A stretch of 64,000 bases of DNA from Paracraurococcus lichenis (GCF_030657435.1 NZ_JAUTWS010000021.1:48313-112312), one strand, 5' to 3'; positions 44,512-53,312 are shown, counted from the first letter of the stretch. The notes: generated from the letters alone by a model not told the origin. Made by a program: numbers and translations.

Positions 44512-44548
44512 AGAGGAAGGCGATTTCCTCTCAAAGGAAACACCTTCC
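44512..44548. promoter_or_regulatory. IclR-type motif cluster, copy 2
   Basis: Downstream of iclR. A perfect AGAGGAA-GGCGAT-TTCCTCT inverted repeat (44512-44531) overlaps TTTCC-N7-GGAAA (44524-44540), the same spacing as in the upstream region, followed by CACCTTCC. The first repeat could also be a terminator hairpin between the convergent iclR and amidohydrolase genes. Confidence 0.45.
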
Positions 44549-44651
44549 GGACCGGCCGAAGGCCGGCCGCGGAGTGGAACGTCCCTCAAAAACAACGCAA
44601 CGGGCCGCGGCCGGCAGGTCGCGGCCCGAACTGCATCGCGGGGCTGGCAGA

Positions 44652-45470
44652 TCATTCGAAGCGGAGGTTCCAGCCGAGCCAGTCGCAGAGTGCCCGGCCC
44701 ATGACGAGCTCGAGATCGCGCCCCGTCAGCCAGGGCAGCTCCTCCGTGAAGAAGGTCACGCATTGCCGCCAGCTGCAGGGCATGCGGGTGATGTCGGTGC
44801 CCCAGAAGAAGCGCTGCGGACCGAAGGTGTCGAAGATGCGCCGCAGCCCGTCCTGGATGTTCCGGTAGGGATAGGGCTGCGTCGAGTAGTGCGGCGCGCC
44901 GGTCGCCTTCACCGCGACATTGGGCAGCCTCGCCAGGGCCAGCAGCTCGTCCAGCCGGGCGAAGGCGGCCTCGTCCTGCGCGGTGCGCACCAGGCCGCAA
45001 TGGTCGATGATCAGCTTGAGGTTTGGATGCGCCTCGGCGATCCGCCGGAACTCCGGCAGGAAGAGCCCGGCGAGGGTGGCGACCGGAATGCCCGCGCGCT
45101 CGGCGGCCGGCCAGACCCAGTCCAGCGTGCCGTCACGCAGCCATGCCTGCTGGCGCGGGTCCAGCAGCGCCCAGCGCAGGCCGAGCATGCCGGGCTGGTC
45201 CTTCCAGCCCTCGATCAGACCGCGGCTCTCAGGCCGGTCGGGCGGGAACTGGCCGAGCACGGCGAAGCGGTCGGGGTGGCGGCGCGCCGCCTCCACCGCC
45301 AGGGCGTTCGAGTCGGGGTCCCAGCTCGGCGGATGGATCAGCGCGGCATGGACGCCCGCCTCCTCCATCCCGCGCAGCGCCTCCTCCGCCGTGAAGGCGG
45401 GCAGCCTGCGATGCGACCCGGTCGGCGTGCCGCCGGACCAGAGATGGATCTGGGCATCGACGATCTTCAT
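44652..45470 (-). CDS. amidohydrolase family protein
   Basis: A 272-residue Amidohydrolase_2 protein of a shorter type than the two above. The start IVDAQIHLWSGG is close to the lactonase-like branch; LIIDHCGLV and FFWGTDITRMPCSW hold the other conserved His and Asp. ATG at 45470. It lies between iclR and hisA and is convergent with iclR. The reaction could be lactone or ester hydrolysis or decarboxylation; it cannot be decided here. Confidence 0.83.
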   Translation of the reverse strand: MKIVDAQIHLWSGGTPTGSHRRLPAFTAEEALRGMEEAGVHAALIHPPSWDPDSNALAVEAARRHPDRFAVLGQFPPDRPESRGLIEGWKDQPGMLGLRWALLDPRQQAWLRDGTLDWVWPAAERAGIPVATLAGLFLPEFRRIAEAHPNLKLIIDHCGLVRTAQDEAAFARLDELLALARLPNVAVKATGAPHYSTQPYPYRNIQDGLRRIFDTFGPQRFFWGTDITRMPCSWRQCVTFFTEELPWLTGRDLELVMGRALCDWLGWNLRFE

Positions 45471-45547
45471 GCGGCCGTTCCTCCCATGGCGTCGGGGGAG
45501 GATGCCGCGCGCGGCGGGCCGCCCTCAAGCCGGGGGCAGCCGGTGCC

Positions 45548-46285
45548 CTATCGCTGCTGCACCAGCGCCAGCGCCGCCGCGGGGTCGATGCGGCCGTCAT
45601 AGAGGGCGCGGCCGATGATCACGCCCTCGATCCCCTCGCCCGTCACGCCCGACAGCGCCGCGAGGTCGTTCAGCGAGGCGACGCCGCCCGAGGCGATGAC
45701 CGGCAGCTTCACCGCGCGCGCCAGCGCCAGCGTCGCCTCCAGGTTCACCCCGCCCAGCATCCCGTCCCGCTCGATATCGGTGTAGATGATGGCGGCGGCG
45801 CCGGCATCCTCGAAGCTCCGGGCCAGGTCGGTGGCCGGCACGGTGCTGACCTCCGCCCAGCCTTCGGTGGCGACCAGCCCGCCGCGCGCATCGATGCCCA
45901 CCGCGACGCGGCCGGGCCAGGTCCGGCAGGCGGCCTTGGCGAAGTCGGGGTCCTTCACCGCGGCGGAGCCGAGGATGACGCGGCGCACCCCGCGGTCAAG
46001 CCAGGCCTCCACCGTCTCCATCTTGCGGATGCCGCCGCCGAGCTGGACGGGCACGCCGGGGATGGCGGCGAGGATCGTCTCCACCGCCGCGGCATTGGCC
46101 GGGCGGCCGGCGAAGGCGCCGTCGAGGTCCACCACATGGATCCAGGGAAAGCCGAGCGCGGCGAAGCGCCGCGCTTGCGCCCCGGGCTCGGAGGAATAGA
46201 CCGTCGCCTTGGACATGTCGCCGCGCTTGAGGCGGACCACCTGCCCGCCCTTGAGGTCGATGGCGGGATAGAGCGTCAATGCCAT
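45548..46285 (-). CDS. hisA: HisA, phosphoribosylformimino-AICAR-P isomerase
   Basis: A 245-residue TIM-barrel isomerase of histidine synthesis. LYPAIDLKGGQVVRLKRGDMSKATVYS at the start carries the catalytic Asp, and IIYTDIERDGMLGGVNLE the second; QLGGGIRKMETVEAWLDRGVRRVILGSAAV is the phosphate loop. In most relatives hisF follows directly; here the next downstream gene is an amidohydrolase and hisF is about 14.8 kb away. Confidence 0.96.
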   Translation of the reverse strand: MALTLYPAIDLKGGQVVRLKRGDMSKATVYSSEPGAQARRFAALGFPWIHVVDLDGAFAGRPANAAAVETILAAIPGVPVQLGGGIRKMETVEAWLDRGVRRVILGSAAVKDPDFAKAACRTWPGRVAVGIDARGGLVATEGWAEVSTVPATDLARSFEDAGAAAIIYTDIERDGMLGGVNLEATLALARAVKLPVIASGGVASLNDLAALSGVTGEGIEGVIIGRALYDGRIDPAAALALVQQR

Positions 46286-46383
46286 TGGACCAGCGTCCCG
46301 ATTCCGAAGTTTGCCGCCAGCAGCGGCGCCCTTCGGATCGCGCCACCAGCCTTTGTTGTCAGTGGCCTGCCGGTCCGCGGCGA

Positions 46384-46402
46384 CCGCAGCCGATGGCTGC
46401 GG
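46384..46402. terminator. hairpin between GNAT gene and hisA
   Basis: CCGCAGCC-GAT-GGCTGCGG, a perfect 8-base stem with a 3-base loop, 25 bases past the GNAT stop on the minus strand. No T tract. The 141-base gap suggests hisA may have its own promoter. Confidence 0.35.
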
Positions 46403-46426
46403 GGTTCGCGGTCAGGGCAGGGGACA

Positions 46427-47023
46427 CTAGCGACCCATCACCTTCCCGGTGCTGCGGCCGCGGCCGGGCTCCAGAAGCTTGTAGTAGTAGTGCCCGGCGA
46501 CCGTGCGCCCGTTCACCCGGGCATAGGCGGGGTGCGTGCCCCAGCGCTCATAGCCGAGGGTCTCGAAGAGCGATATGGCGGTGGTCTGCGTCTCCCGCAC
46601 ATCGAGGTTCACGACCCGGTGGCCGAGGGAGGCGGCGCGCTCCTCGACGCGCCGGATCATCAACCGTGCCAGGCCATGGCCGCGGGCATAGGGCGCGATA
46701 TAGGCGTGGGTGAGGGTGGCGCCGAAGGCCTGCGCCTCGTTGTTCCGGGGCGGCCGGACGAGCTGCGCGCTGCCGACCACCAGGCCGTCGAGCCGGGCGA
46801 TGAACAGCTCGCGCTCCGGCACCAGCATGACGCCGCGGAAATGGCGCTGCAGCGCGGCGCGGCCCTGCGGCTCGATCCAGCCGAAGCCGCCGCCCTCGAT
46901 GATGGCGGCATCCGTCGCCTCGCAGAGCTCCGCCATGTCGTGGTCGTCGAGCTCGGTGACGCGCTCGACCGACAGCTCGGGCTCGCGGATGACCGGCGGG
47001 TCCGTGAGCTCCTTCATGCTCAT
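46427..47023 (-). CDS. GNAT family N-acetyltransferase
   Basis: A 198-residue acetyltransferase with the acetyl-CoA loop IAPYARGHGLARLMIRRVEERA and the C-terminal NLDVRETQTTAISLFETLGYERWGTHP strand-helix typical of GNAT enzymes. ATG at 47023 overlaps the hisH stop (ATGA), so it is translated with hisH. Its substrate is unknown. It sits inside the his operon. Confidence 0.88.
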   Translation of the reverse strand: MSMKELTDPPVIREPELSVERVTELDDHDMAELCEATDAAIIEGGGFGWIEPQGRAALQRHFRGVMLVPERELFIARLDGLVVGSAQLVRPPRNNEAQAFGATLTHAYIAPYARGHGLARLMIRRVEERAASLGHRVVNLDVRETQTTAISLFETLGYERWGTHPAYARVNGRTVAGHYYYKLLEPGRGRSTGKVMGR

Positions 47024-47682
47024 GGGGTCCACCGGAGGAAGTTGGCGAGGATGCGAAGACCCACGGAGGCGCTCTTTTCCACGTGGAATTGCGTGCCGGC
47101 GATGTTGCCGCGCCCGACGATGGCGACGACCGGTCCGCCGTAATCGGTGGTCGCCAGCACCTCCTCGGCATGATAGCCGCTCAGGGCATAGGAATGCACG
47201 AAATAGGCGTGCTCGCCGGGAGAAATTCCCGCAAGAAGCGGGTGCCGGCCCGCCGGGAAGTCCAGCGTGTTCCAGCCCATCTGCGGCAGCGGCAGCGGGG
47301 CGCCGTCCGGCCCCTTCGGGGCCATCGGCGCCATCTCCCCCCGGATCCAGCCGAGGCCGGGCGTCACGCCGTGCTCGAGCCCACGCTCGGCCATGATCTG
47401 CATCCCGACGCAGATGCCGAGCAGCGGCGTGCCTGCGGCGACCCGGCGTTCCAGGGTCGCCACCATGCCGGGCAGCGCCGTCAGGCCGCGCATGCAGGCG
47501 GCGAAGGCGCCCTGGCCCGGCAGGATCAGGCGGTCGGCCGCCGCCGCCTCCGCCGCCTCCGTGGTGACGGCGGCGGCGATGGGGATGCCGGCATCGGCGG
47601 CCGCGCGGTCGAGCGCCCGCAGCACCGAGGCGAGATTGCCCGAGCCGGGATCGACCACGGCGATGCGCATCGGCGCGCTCAT
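47020..47682 (-). CDS. hisH: imidazole glycerol phosphate synthase glutaminase subunit HisH
   Basis: A 220-residue class I glutamine amidotransferase. The nucleophile Cys is in LLGICVGMQIMAERG, with the oxyanion PGQGAFAACM upstream and the catalytic His in AYFVHSYAL. It feeds ammonia to HisF. It overlaps both neighbours, DUF2628 upstream and GNAT downstream, by 4 bases. Confidence 0.96.
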   Translation of the reverse strand: MSAPMRIAVVDPGSGNLASVLRALDRAAADAGIPIAAAVTTEAAEAAAADRLILPGQGAFAACMRGLTALPGMVATLERRVAAGTPLLGICVGMQIMAERGLEHGVTPGLGWIRGEMAPMAPKGPDGAPLPLPQMGWNTLDFPAGRHPLLAGISPGEHAYFVHSYALSGYHAEEVLATTDYGGPVVAIVGRGNIAGTQFHVEKSASVGLRILANFLRWTP

Positions 47683-48065
47683 GCGCGGAGCCCTCGGGCA
47701 AGCTCTGGCCGGGCGTCGAGCAGCCGCGCGAGCGCGAGGTCCTCGTCCGGCGCGGCGAGGACATGCGCGGCGGGGCGGCCCTGCCGGGCCAGCGCGGCGC
47801 GGCGCAGGTCCCGGGCATGGGCGCCGAGCAGGAATTGCAGCGCGAGGGCGATGGGGAAGGCCGCCTCCTCGGGCACCAGGGCGGCCAGCAGCAGGACGAT
47901 GCCGATATAGGCGACCGCCTCAAGCCAGAGCCTGTGCCAGAGCAGCCAGGGCAGGGCGAGGAGGAAGGCGCCCCAGGCGAAGCCTTCCGGCACGAGCACG
48001 GGCGCATGCCGGGATCGCGCGGCGTCGCCTGCGCCGCGCGGCAGGTGGACGGTCCAGATGCGCAT
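47679..48065 (-). CDS. DUF2628 membrane protein
   Basis: A 128-residue small protein with two or three membrane segments (FAWGAFLLALPWLLWHRLWLEAVAYIGIVLLLAALV) and a soluble tail containing LARLLDAR. DUF2628 proteins are often found between hisB and hisH in this group of bacteria and have no known role. The start and stop overlap hisB and hisH, so it is an integral operon member. Confidence 0.8.
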   Translation of the reverse strand: MRIWTVHLPRGAGDAARSRHAPVLVPEGFAWGAFLLALPWLLWHRLWLEAVAYIGIVLLLAALVPEEAAFPIALALQFLLGAHARDLRRAALARQGRPAAHVLAAPDEDLALARLLDARPELARGLRA

Positions 48066-48691
48066 CAGGCCTCCAGGACCCCCTTCGTGGAGGGCACCGC
48101 ATCAGGGGAGCGCGGATCCGTCTCCACCGCCATGCGGAGGCTCCGGGCCAGCGCCTTGAAGCAGGCCTCGGCGACATGGTGCGCGTTGGTACCCGCCTTC
48201 AAGGCCACATGCAGGGTGATGCCGGCATTGAAGGCGAAGGCGCGGAAGAACTCCTCGAATAGTTCCGTGTCCATCTCCCCCACCTTGTCGCGGGCGAAGG
48301 GGACGGACCAGGCGAGGAAGGGGCGGCCGGAGATGTCGATTGCCGCCTCGGCCAGCGCCTCGTCCATCGGGATCAGCGCCTGGCCGTAGCGCCGGATGCC
48401 GCGCTTGTCGCCCAGCGCCTTCCGCAGGCACTGGCCGAGGACGATGCCGACATCCTCCGTCGTGTGGTGGAAGTCGATATGCAGGTCGCCCTTGGCCTCG
48501 ACCACGAGGTCGAAGAGGGCGTGCCGGCCGAGCGCGGTCAGCATGTGGTCGAGGAAGCCGATGCCGGTGGCCACCTGGACCTGGCCGGTGCCGTCGAGCA
48601 GCAATTCCGCGTGGATGGCGGTCTCGGCGGTGCGGCGGTCGATGGTCGCCTGGCGTGGCGGAGTCGGCGCGCGGGTGCCTGGAGCGTCCAT
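48065..48691 (-). CDS. hisB: imidazoleglycerol-phosphate dehydratase HisB
   Basis: A 208-residue single-domain dehydratase. The manganese-binding motifs FLDHMLTALGRHALFDL, DFHHTTEDVGI and AGTNAHHVAEACFKALARSL are complete. The first 13 residues (APTPP-rich) are an extension. It opens the his operon segment at this end and is followed by DUF2628 with an ATGA overlap. Confidence 0.97.
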   Translation of the reverse strand: MDAPGTRAPTPPRQATIDRRTAETAIHAELLLDGTGQVQVATGIGFLDHMLTALGRHALFDLVVEAKGDLHIDFHHTTEDVGIVLGQCLRKALGDKRGIRRYGQALIPMDEALAEAAIDISGRPFLAWSVPFARDKVGEMDTELFEEFFRAFAFNAGITLHVALKAGTNAHHVAEACFKALARSLRMAVETDPRSPDAVPSTKGVLEA

Positions 48692-48749
48692 GGCCGGGAT
48701 GTAGCCGCCTCCCTCGGCCTTGGCGAGAGCCAGGCCGCGGGAGGATGGC

Positions 48750-51227
48750 TCAGGCGGCCGCGCGTGCCGCCCCGGCCGGGCCGAGGCAGGCGGTCAGCGC
48801 CGCCGTCACGGCAGGATCGGGGGCATCGAAGCGGAGCCGCAGCCGGAGGCTGCCCTCCACCCCCGCCGCGTCGAGGCCCGCGGCGGTCACCGGCACCGGC
48901 AGGCCGACCCCGTCGATTCGCAGGCTCGCCCGCTCGCCCGGTTGCGGCGGCTGGCTGCCGGCCGGCAGCAGCAGCGCCGCGCCACTGGCCGAGATGTCGC
49001 CGATCTCCCCGACCAGCGGCGGCCGGCCCGGCGCGGCGGGATCGAGCTGCGCCCGCCGTCCCTGCCCGGGATAGCGCGGCGCGAGGCGGCGGTCGGTCTC
49101 CGGGCTCGCGCCGCGGATGAGGCGCACGATCGCGGTCTGCAGGGCGCTGGAGGCGCCCTCGGCCGCGACGGCGGCCTCGCGGACCGAGTTCGCCCGCTCG
49201 CCGGCGCTGGCCACCGCGGTGCTCACGGTGCGGATCTGGCCGGTCACTTCACGGGCGGCGGCGGCGGTGCGCGCCACCGTCTGGGCGATCTCGCTCGTCG
49301 CATCGGCCTGGTGCTGCATGACCGTGGCGATGGTGGCGGAGGCGGCGTCGGTCTCGCGGATGGCCGCCGCGATCTCGCCGACCGCGGCGATGGTGCCGGT
49401 GGTAGCCTCGCCGATCTCCTGCACCTGGCGGGCGATCTCCTCGGTCGCCGCGGCGGTCTGGCTGGCGAGCGCCTTGACCTCGGTGGCGACCACGGTGAAG
49501 CCCTTGCCCGCCTCGCCGGCCCGCGCCGCCTCGATCGTCGCATTGAGGGCGAGGAGGTTGGTCCGGCCGGCGATGTCGGTGATCAGCCGCAGGACATCGG
49601 CGATCCGGGCGGCCGCCTCGGAGAGGCTGGCGATCCGGGCCTGGCTGGCTTCGGTGCGGGCCACCGCCCGGCGCGCGGCGGCCGTCGCGCCATCCACCTG
49701 GGCGGTCACCTGGCGGATGCTGGTGGCGAGTTGCTCGGCCGAGGCGGCGCCGGCCTGGGTATCGGCCAGCACCTGCTCCGTGGTGGCGGTGACCAGGGCG
49801 GCGCTGCGGGCGATGCCGCCGGCCATCTCGGCCAGGGCGCCGGCATCCGCCATCATCGCCGTGGTGCGCTGGTTGATGTCGGCCACGGCGCTGCGGGCGG
49901 TGGTCTCGACCTGTTCGGCCATGTGCCGGACCGCGGCGCGCGTCTCCGCCTCGGCCCGGGCCTGGGCGCCGGCCTGCTCGGCCTCCATCCGCGCCTTCTC
50001 GGCCAGGCCCGCGCGCAGCACCAGGATGGCGGCGGCGAGGCGGCCGACCTCGTCCTGCCGGGCGGCACCCGGGATCGCGGCACCGAGATTGCCGGCCGCG
50101 AGCTGCTCCGTGGCCAGTTCCAGCCGCCGCAGCGGCCGGGCGACGCGGCCGATGACGACCCAGCCCGCCGCGCCGGTGACCGCCAGGCTGAGGGCGAGCA
50201 GGGCGAGGGCGATGGTGAGGCTGACCCGGTGGTCGGCGACCAGCGCCGCGGCCCGCGCCTCGCTGACCCGCCCGGCGGCGTGCATGATCCCGAGCAGCGC
50301 GTCGATCTGCGGATTGGTGGTGGCGACGAAGGCGGGCGCCGCCATCGGGTACTGGCCGCCGGGCGCGGCCGCACCGGCGGCCACCATGCGGTCGACCAGG
50401 GCGCGGAAATCCTCGAAATACCCGCGGCGGCCCTCGGCCATGGCGGCGCGCAGCGCGGGGTCGACCGCCTGGTCCGCCTCCGGGACGAGGTTGCGCAGCT
50501 CGTCCCACAGCAGGTCGACGCGCGTCCGGTTGGCGGCATTGGAGGCCAGCTTCTCCGGGGCGAGCGGCCGGCCGGCGGCGATGGCGGCGGCGGCGTCGGA
50601 GCGTTCGATGCCCGAGGTCTCGCGCAGCCGCCAGCCCAGCTCTTTGATCACGGCGAGGCGGGCGAGGACCGGGTCCTGGCCGGCGATCGCGTGCACCGCG
50701 GCGTACCAGAGCCTGAGCGCGGCATTGACCGAGGCGGTGATGGTCGGGAGGTAGTCCTTGAGCAGCGCCGGGTCGCGGGCCTCGCGCGGCTGCGGCAGCG
50801 CCGCATCGGCGCGCCGGCGCATCTCCTCGGCGCGGACCAGGGCGGTGTCGAGCTCGGCCAGCAGCGCCTCCCGTCCGGGGAAGGCAGCGGTCGCCAGCGC
50901 CGCCCGGCCGGGCAGGAAGCTCTCCCGCACCGCGGTGCGCCGGCGCTCGATCTCCTGGCGGGCTTCCACGCTGGCCGGATTTGCCGCCTGCAGGGCGTTG
51001 TTGGTCGCCAGGCGCTCCAGCAGCACCTCGAGCACCCCGGCGACGAACCGGTTGGCGCCGGCATTGGCCGCCTCGCCGGCGCGGGCGAGCCGCAATTCCT
51101 GCCAGTCCGCGGCGGACTGCCAGCCGAGCGCCGCCATGCCGAAGGCGGCCAGGCAGGCCAGCGCGGCGAGGAGACTGGCACGGATGGTCAGGGCGAAGCC
51201 GGGCTTCGCCGTGTCACGGGAGGTCAT
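48750..51227 (-). CDS. methyl-accepting chemotaxis protein with C-terminal PilZ domain
   Basis: An 825-residue chemoreceptor. TM1 (about 12-36), a long periplasmic helical sensor region, TM2 (VSLTIALALLALSLAVTGAAGWVVIG), HAMP, then the signalling domain with the hairpin tip ITDIAGRTNLLALNATIEAARAG. The last 100 residues are a PilZ domain: RLAPR (RXXXR) and GDISASGA (DXSXXG) keep the c-di-GMP-binding residues. So it may link c-di-GMP to chemotaxis. ATG at 51227 is preferred to 51260. It is divergent from hslV. Confidence 0.9.
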   Translation of the reverse strand: MTSRDTAKPGFALTIRASLLAALACLAAFGMAALGWQSAADWQELRLARAGEAANAGANRFVAGVLEVLLERLATNNALQAANPASVEARQEIERRRTAVRESFLPGRAALATAAFPGREALLAELDTALVRAEEMRRRADAALPQPREARDPALLKDYLPTITASVNAALRLWYAAVHAIAGQDPVLARLAVIKELGWRLRETSGIERSDAAAAIAAGRPLAPEKLASNAANRTRVDLLWDELRNLVPEADQAVDPALRAAMAEGRRGYFEDFRALVDRMVAAGAAAPGGQYPMAAPAFVATTNPQIDALLGIMHAAGRVSEARAAALVADHRVSLTIALALLALSLAVTGAAGWVVIGRVARPLRRLELATEQLAAGNLGAAIPGAARQDEVGRLAAAILVLRAGLAEKARMEAEQAGAQARAEAETRAAVRHMAEQVETTARSAVADINQRTTAMMADAGALAEMAGGIARSAALVTATTEQVLADTQAGAASAEQLATSIRQVTAQVDGATAAARRAVARTEASQARIASLSEAAARIADVLRLITDIAGRTNLLALNATIEAARAGEAGKGFTVVATEVKALASQTAAATEEIARQVQEIGEATTGTIAAVGEIAAAIRETDAASATIATVMQHQADATSEIAQTVARTAAAAREVTGQIRTVSTAVASAGERANSVREAAVAAEGASSALQTAIVRLIRGASPETDRRLAPRYPGQGRRAQLDPAAPGRPPLVGEIGDISASGAALLLPAGSQPPQPGERASLRIDGVGLPVPVTAAGLDAAGVEGSLRLRLRFDAPDPAVTAALTACLGPAGAARAAA

Positions 51228-51356
51228 GCTCGCGGCATTCCTGGGTTTGGGTTGCCGCATCGCAGCGAATGTTAAACCGTAAATGGATCGGGCGGCGCGG
51301 CCAGCCCGCCGGACGGGGGCATTGCGGGCCGCGCGGCCCGTGGCCACATCCGCCGG

Positions 51357-51935
51357 ATGCACACGCATTCGCATGCCCCGCAGGGGCATGACCCCCTCGG
51401 CTGGCACGGCACCACCATCCTCTCGGTCCGCAAGGGCGGCCTCGTCGCCATGGCGGGCGACGGCCAGGTCTCGCTCGGCCAGACCGTGGTCAAGGGCAAT
51501 GCCCGCAAGGTCCGCCGCATCGCCAATGGCCGCGTGCTGGCGGGCTTCGCCGGCGCGACCGCCGATGCCTTCACCCTGCTCGAGCGGCTGGAGGCCAAGC
51601 TCGAGCGCTTCCCCGACCAGCTCGAGCGCGCCTGCGTCGAGCTCGCCAAGGACTGGCGCTCCGACCGCTACCTCCGCCGGCTGGAGGCGCTGCTGGCGGT
51701 CGCCGATTCCCGCCGCTCCCTGCTGCTGACCGGCCAGGGCGACGTGCTGGAGCCGGAGGATGCGGTGATCGGCATCGGCTCGGGCGGCAATTACGCGCTC
51801 GCCGCCGCCCGCGCCCTGCTGCCCGTCGACGACCTCTCGGCCGAGGAGATCTGCCGCCGCGCCATGCGGATCGCCGGCGACATCTGCGTCTACACCAACG
51901 GCAACATCGTCCTCGAAACCCTGGAAACCGCGTAA
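51357..51935 (+). CDS. hslV: ATP-dependent protease subunit HslV
   Basis: A 192-residue proteasome-like peptidase. The catalytic Thr is in HGTTILSVRKGG; here about 18 residues (His-rich) precede it and must be removed, a presequence seen in alphaproteobacterial HslV. Further family blocks: AGDGQVSLGQTVVKGNARKVRR and GSGGNYALAAARAL. It forms the HslUV protease with the next gene, whose ATG overlaps its stop (TAATG). Confidence 0.96.
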   Translation: MHTHSHAPQGHDPLGWHGTTILSVRKGGLVAMAGDGQVSLGQTVVKGNARKVRRIANGRVLAGFAGATADAFTLLERLEAKLERFPDQLERACVELAKDWRSDRYLRRLEALLAVADSRRSLLLTGQGDVLEPEDAVIGIGSGGNYALAAARALLPVDDLSAEEICRRAMRIAGDICVYTNGNIVLETLETA

Positions 51936-53260
51936 TGGCCGTCGAAGCCGTCAACCTCTCCCCGCGCGAGATCGTCTCCGAGCTCGACCGCTACATCGTC
52001 GGGCAGAAGGACGCCAAGCGCGCCGTCGCCATCGCGCTGCGCAACCGCTGGCGCCGGCAGCAACTGCCGGAGGGCCTGCGCGAGGAGGTGGTGCCGAAGA
52101 ACATCCTGATGATCGGCCCGACCGGCTGCGGCAAGACCGAGATCGCCCGCCGCCTGGCCAAGCTCGCCAATGCTCCCTTCCTGAAGGTGGAGGCGACCAA
52201 GTTCACCGAGGTCGGCTATGTCGGCCGCGACGTCGAGAGCATCGTCCGCGACCTGGTCGAGGTCTCCATCACCCAGACGCGGGAACAGTCGCGCAAGGGC
52301 GTGCAGGCCAAGGCGGAGCTGGCCGCCGAGGAGCGGCTGGTGACGGCGCTGGTGGGCGAGGGCGCCTCCGGCGAGACGCGGATGAAGTTCCGCCGCATGC
52401 TGCGCGAGGGCAGCCTCGAGGGCCGCGAGATCGAGGTGCAGGTGGCCGATGCGGGCGGCGGCCTGCCGATCGGCATGATCGACCTGCCGGGCAACCAGGG
52501 CATCCAGATGCAGAACATGCAGGAGATGCTCGGCAAGATGTTCGGCGGCCGCACCAAGCCGCGCAAGATGACGGTGGCCGAGGCACGGCAGGTCCTGCTG
52601 AAGGACGAGGCCGACAAGCTGGTGGACCAGGAGGAGCTGACGCGCTCCGCCGTCGCCAATGCCGAGAACAACGGCATTGTCTTCCTCGACGAGATCGACA
52701 AGATCGCGCGGGGATCCGACAACGGCGTGCGCGGCGGCGATGTGAGCCGGGAGGGCGTGCAGCGCGACCTGCTGCCGCTGATCGAGGGCACGACGGTTAC
52801 CACCAAGCATGGCCCGGTGAAGACCGACCACATTCTCTTCATCGCCTCCGGTGCCTTCCACCTGAGCAAGCCGTCGGACCTGCTGCCGGAGCTGCAGGGT
52901 CGCCTGCCGATCCGCGTCGAGCTCTCGGCGCTCACGCGCGACGACTTCCGCCGCATCCTGACCGAGCCGGAGCACAGCCTGATCAAGCAGTATGTCGCGC
53001 TGCTGGGGACGGAGGGCGTGACACTCGAGGTGGGGGGCGACGCGGTGGACGCCATCGCCGACCTTGCCGCCGACATCAACGCCAAGGTCGAGAATATCGG
53101 CGCGCGGCGCCTGGCGACGGTGATGGAGCGGCTGCTGGAGGAGATCAGCTTCACCGCCAGCGACCGCCCGGGCGAGCGGGTGCCGGTGGACGCCGCCTAT
53201 GTGCAGGAGAAGGTGGCGCCGCTGGCAGGCAGCGCGGATCTGAGCCGGTACATCCTGTAG
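51935..53260 (+). CDS. hslU: ATP-dependent protease ATPase subunit HslU
   Basis: A 441-residue AAA+ unfoldase. Walker A GPTGCGKT (61-68), the pore loop GYVG, the I-domain, Walker B IVFLDEIDKIA, and the C-terminal LSRYIL tail that docks into HslV. It unfolds substrates for HslV. A heat-shock promoter would be expected upstream of hslV, but I could not assign one. Confidence 0.98.
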   Translation: MAVEAVNLSPREIVSELDRYIVGQKDAKRAVAIALRNRWRRQQLPEGLREEVVPKNILMIGPTGCGKTEIARRLAKLANAPFLKVEATKFTEVGYVGRDVESIVRDLVEVSITQTREQSRKGVQAKAELAAEERLVTALVGEGASGETRMKFRRMLREGSLEGREIEVQVADAGGGLPIGMIDLPGNQGIQMQNMQEMLGKMFGGRTKPRKMTVAEARQVLLKDEADKLVDQEELTRSAVANAENNGIVFLDEIDKIARGSDNGVRGGDVSREGVQRDLLPLIEGTTVTTKHGPVKTDHILFIASGAFHLSKPSDLLPELQGRLPIRVELSALTRDDFRRILTEPEHSLIKQYVALLGTEGVTLEVGGDAVDAIADLAADINAKVENIGARRLATVMERLLEEISFTASDRPGERVPVDAAYVQEKVAPLAGSADLSRYIL

Positions 53261-53266
53261 CACGGA

Positions 53267-53276
53267 TGTTATAACA
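53267..53276. promoter_or_regulatory. toxin-antitoxin operator, distal box
   Basis: TGTTATAACA, a 10-base perfect palindrome 6 bases after the hslU stop. It shares the core GTTATAAC with the larger palindrome at 53296-53321; the centres are 37 bases apart. Confidence 0.55.
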
Positions 53277-53282
53277 GACTTG

Positions 53283-53312
53283 TGGACAGCCCGGCGGCAC
53301 AGGCGTTATAAC
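53283..53312 (+). promoter_or_regulatory. promoter of the AbrB/Doc operon
   Basis: TGGACA (-35), 18 bases, TATAAC (-10): five of six matches each. The -10 element lies in the centre of the 26-base palindrome, so binding there would block transcription. The start would be near 53319. Confidence 0.65.
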
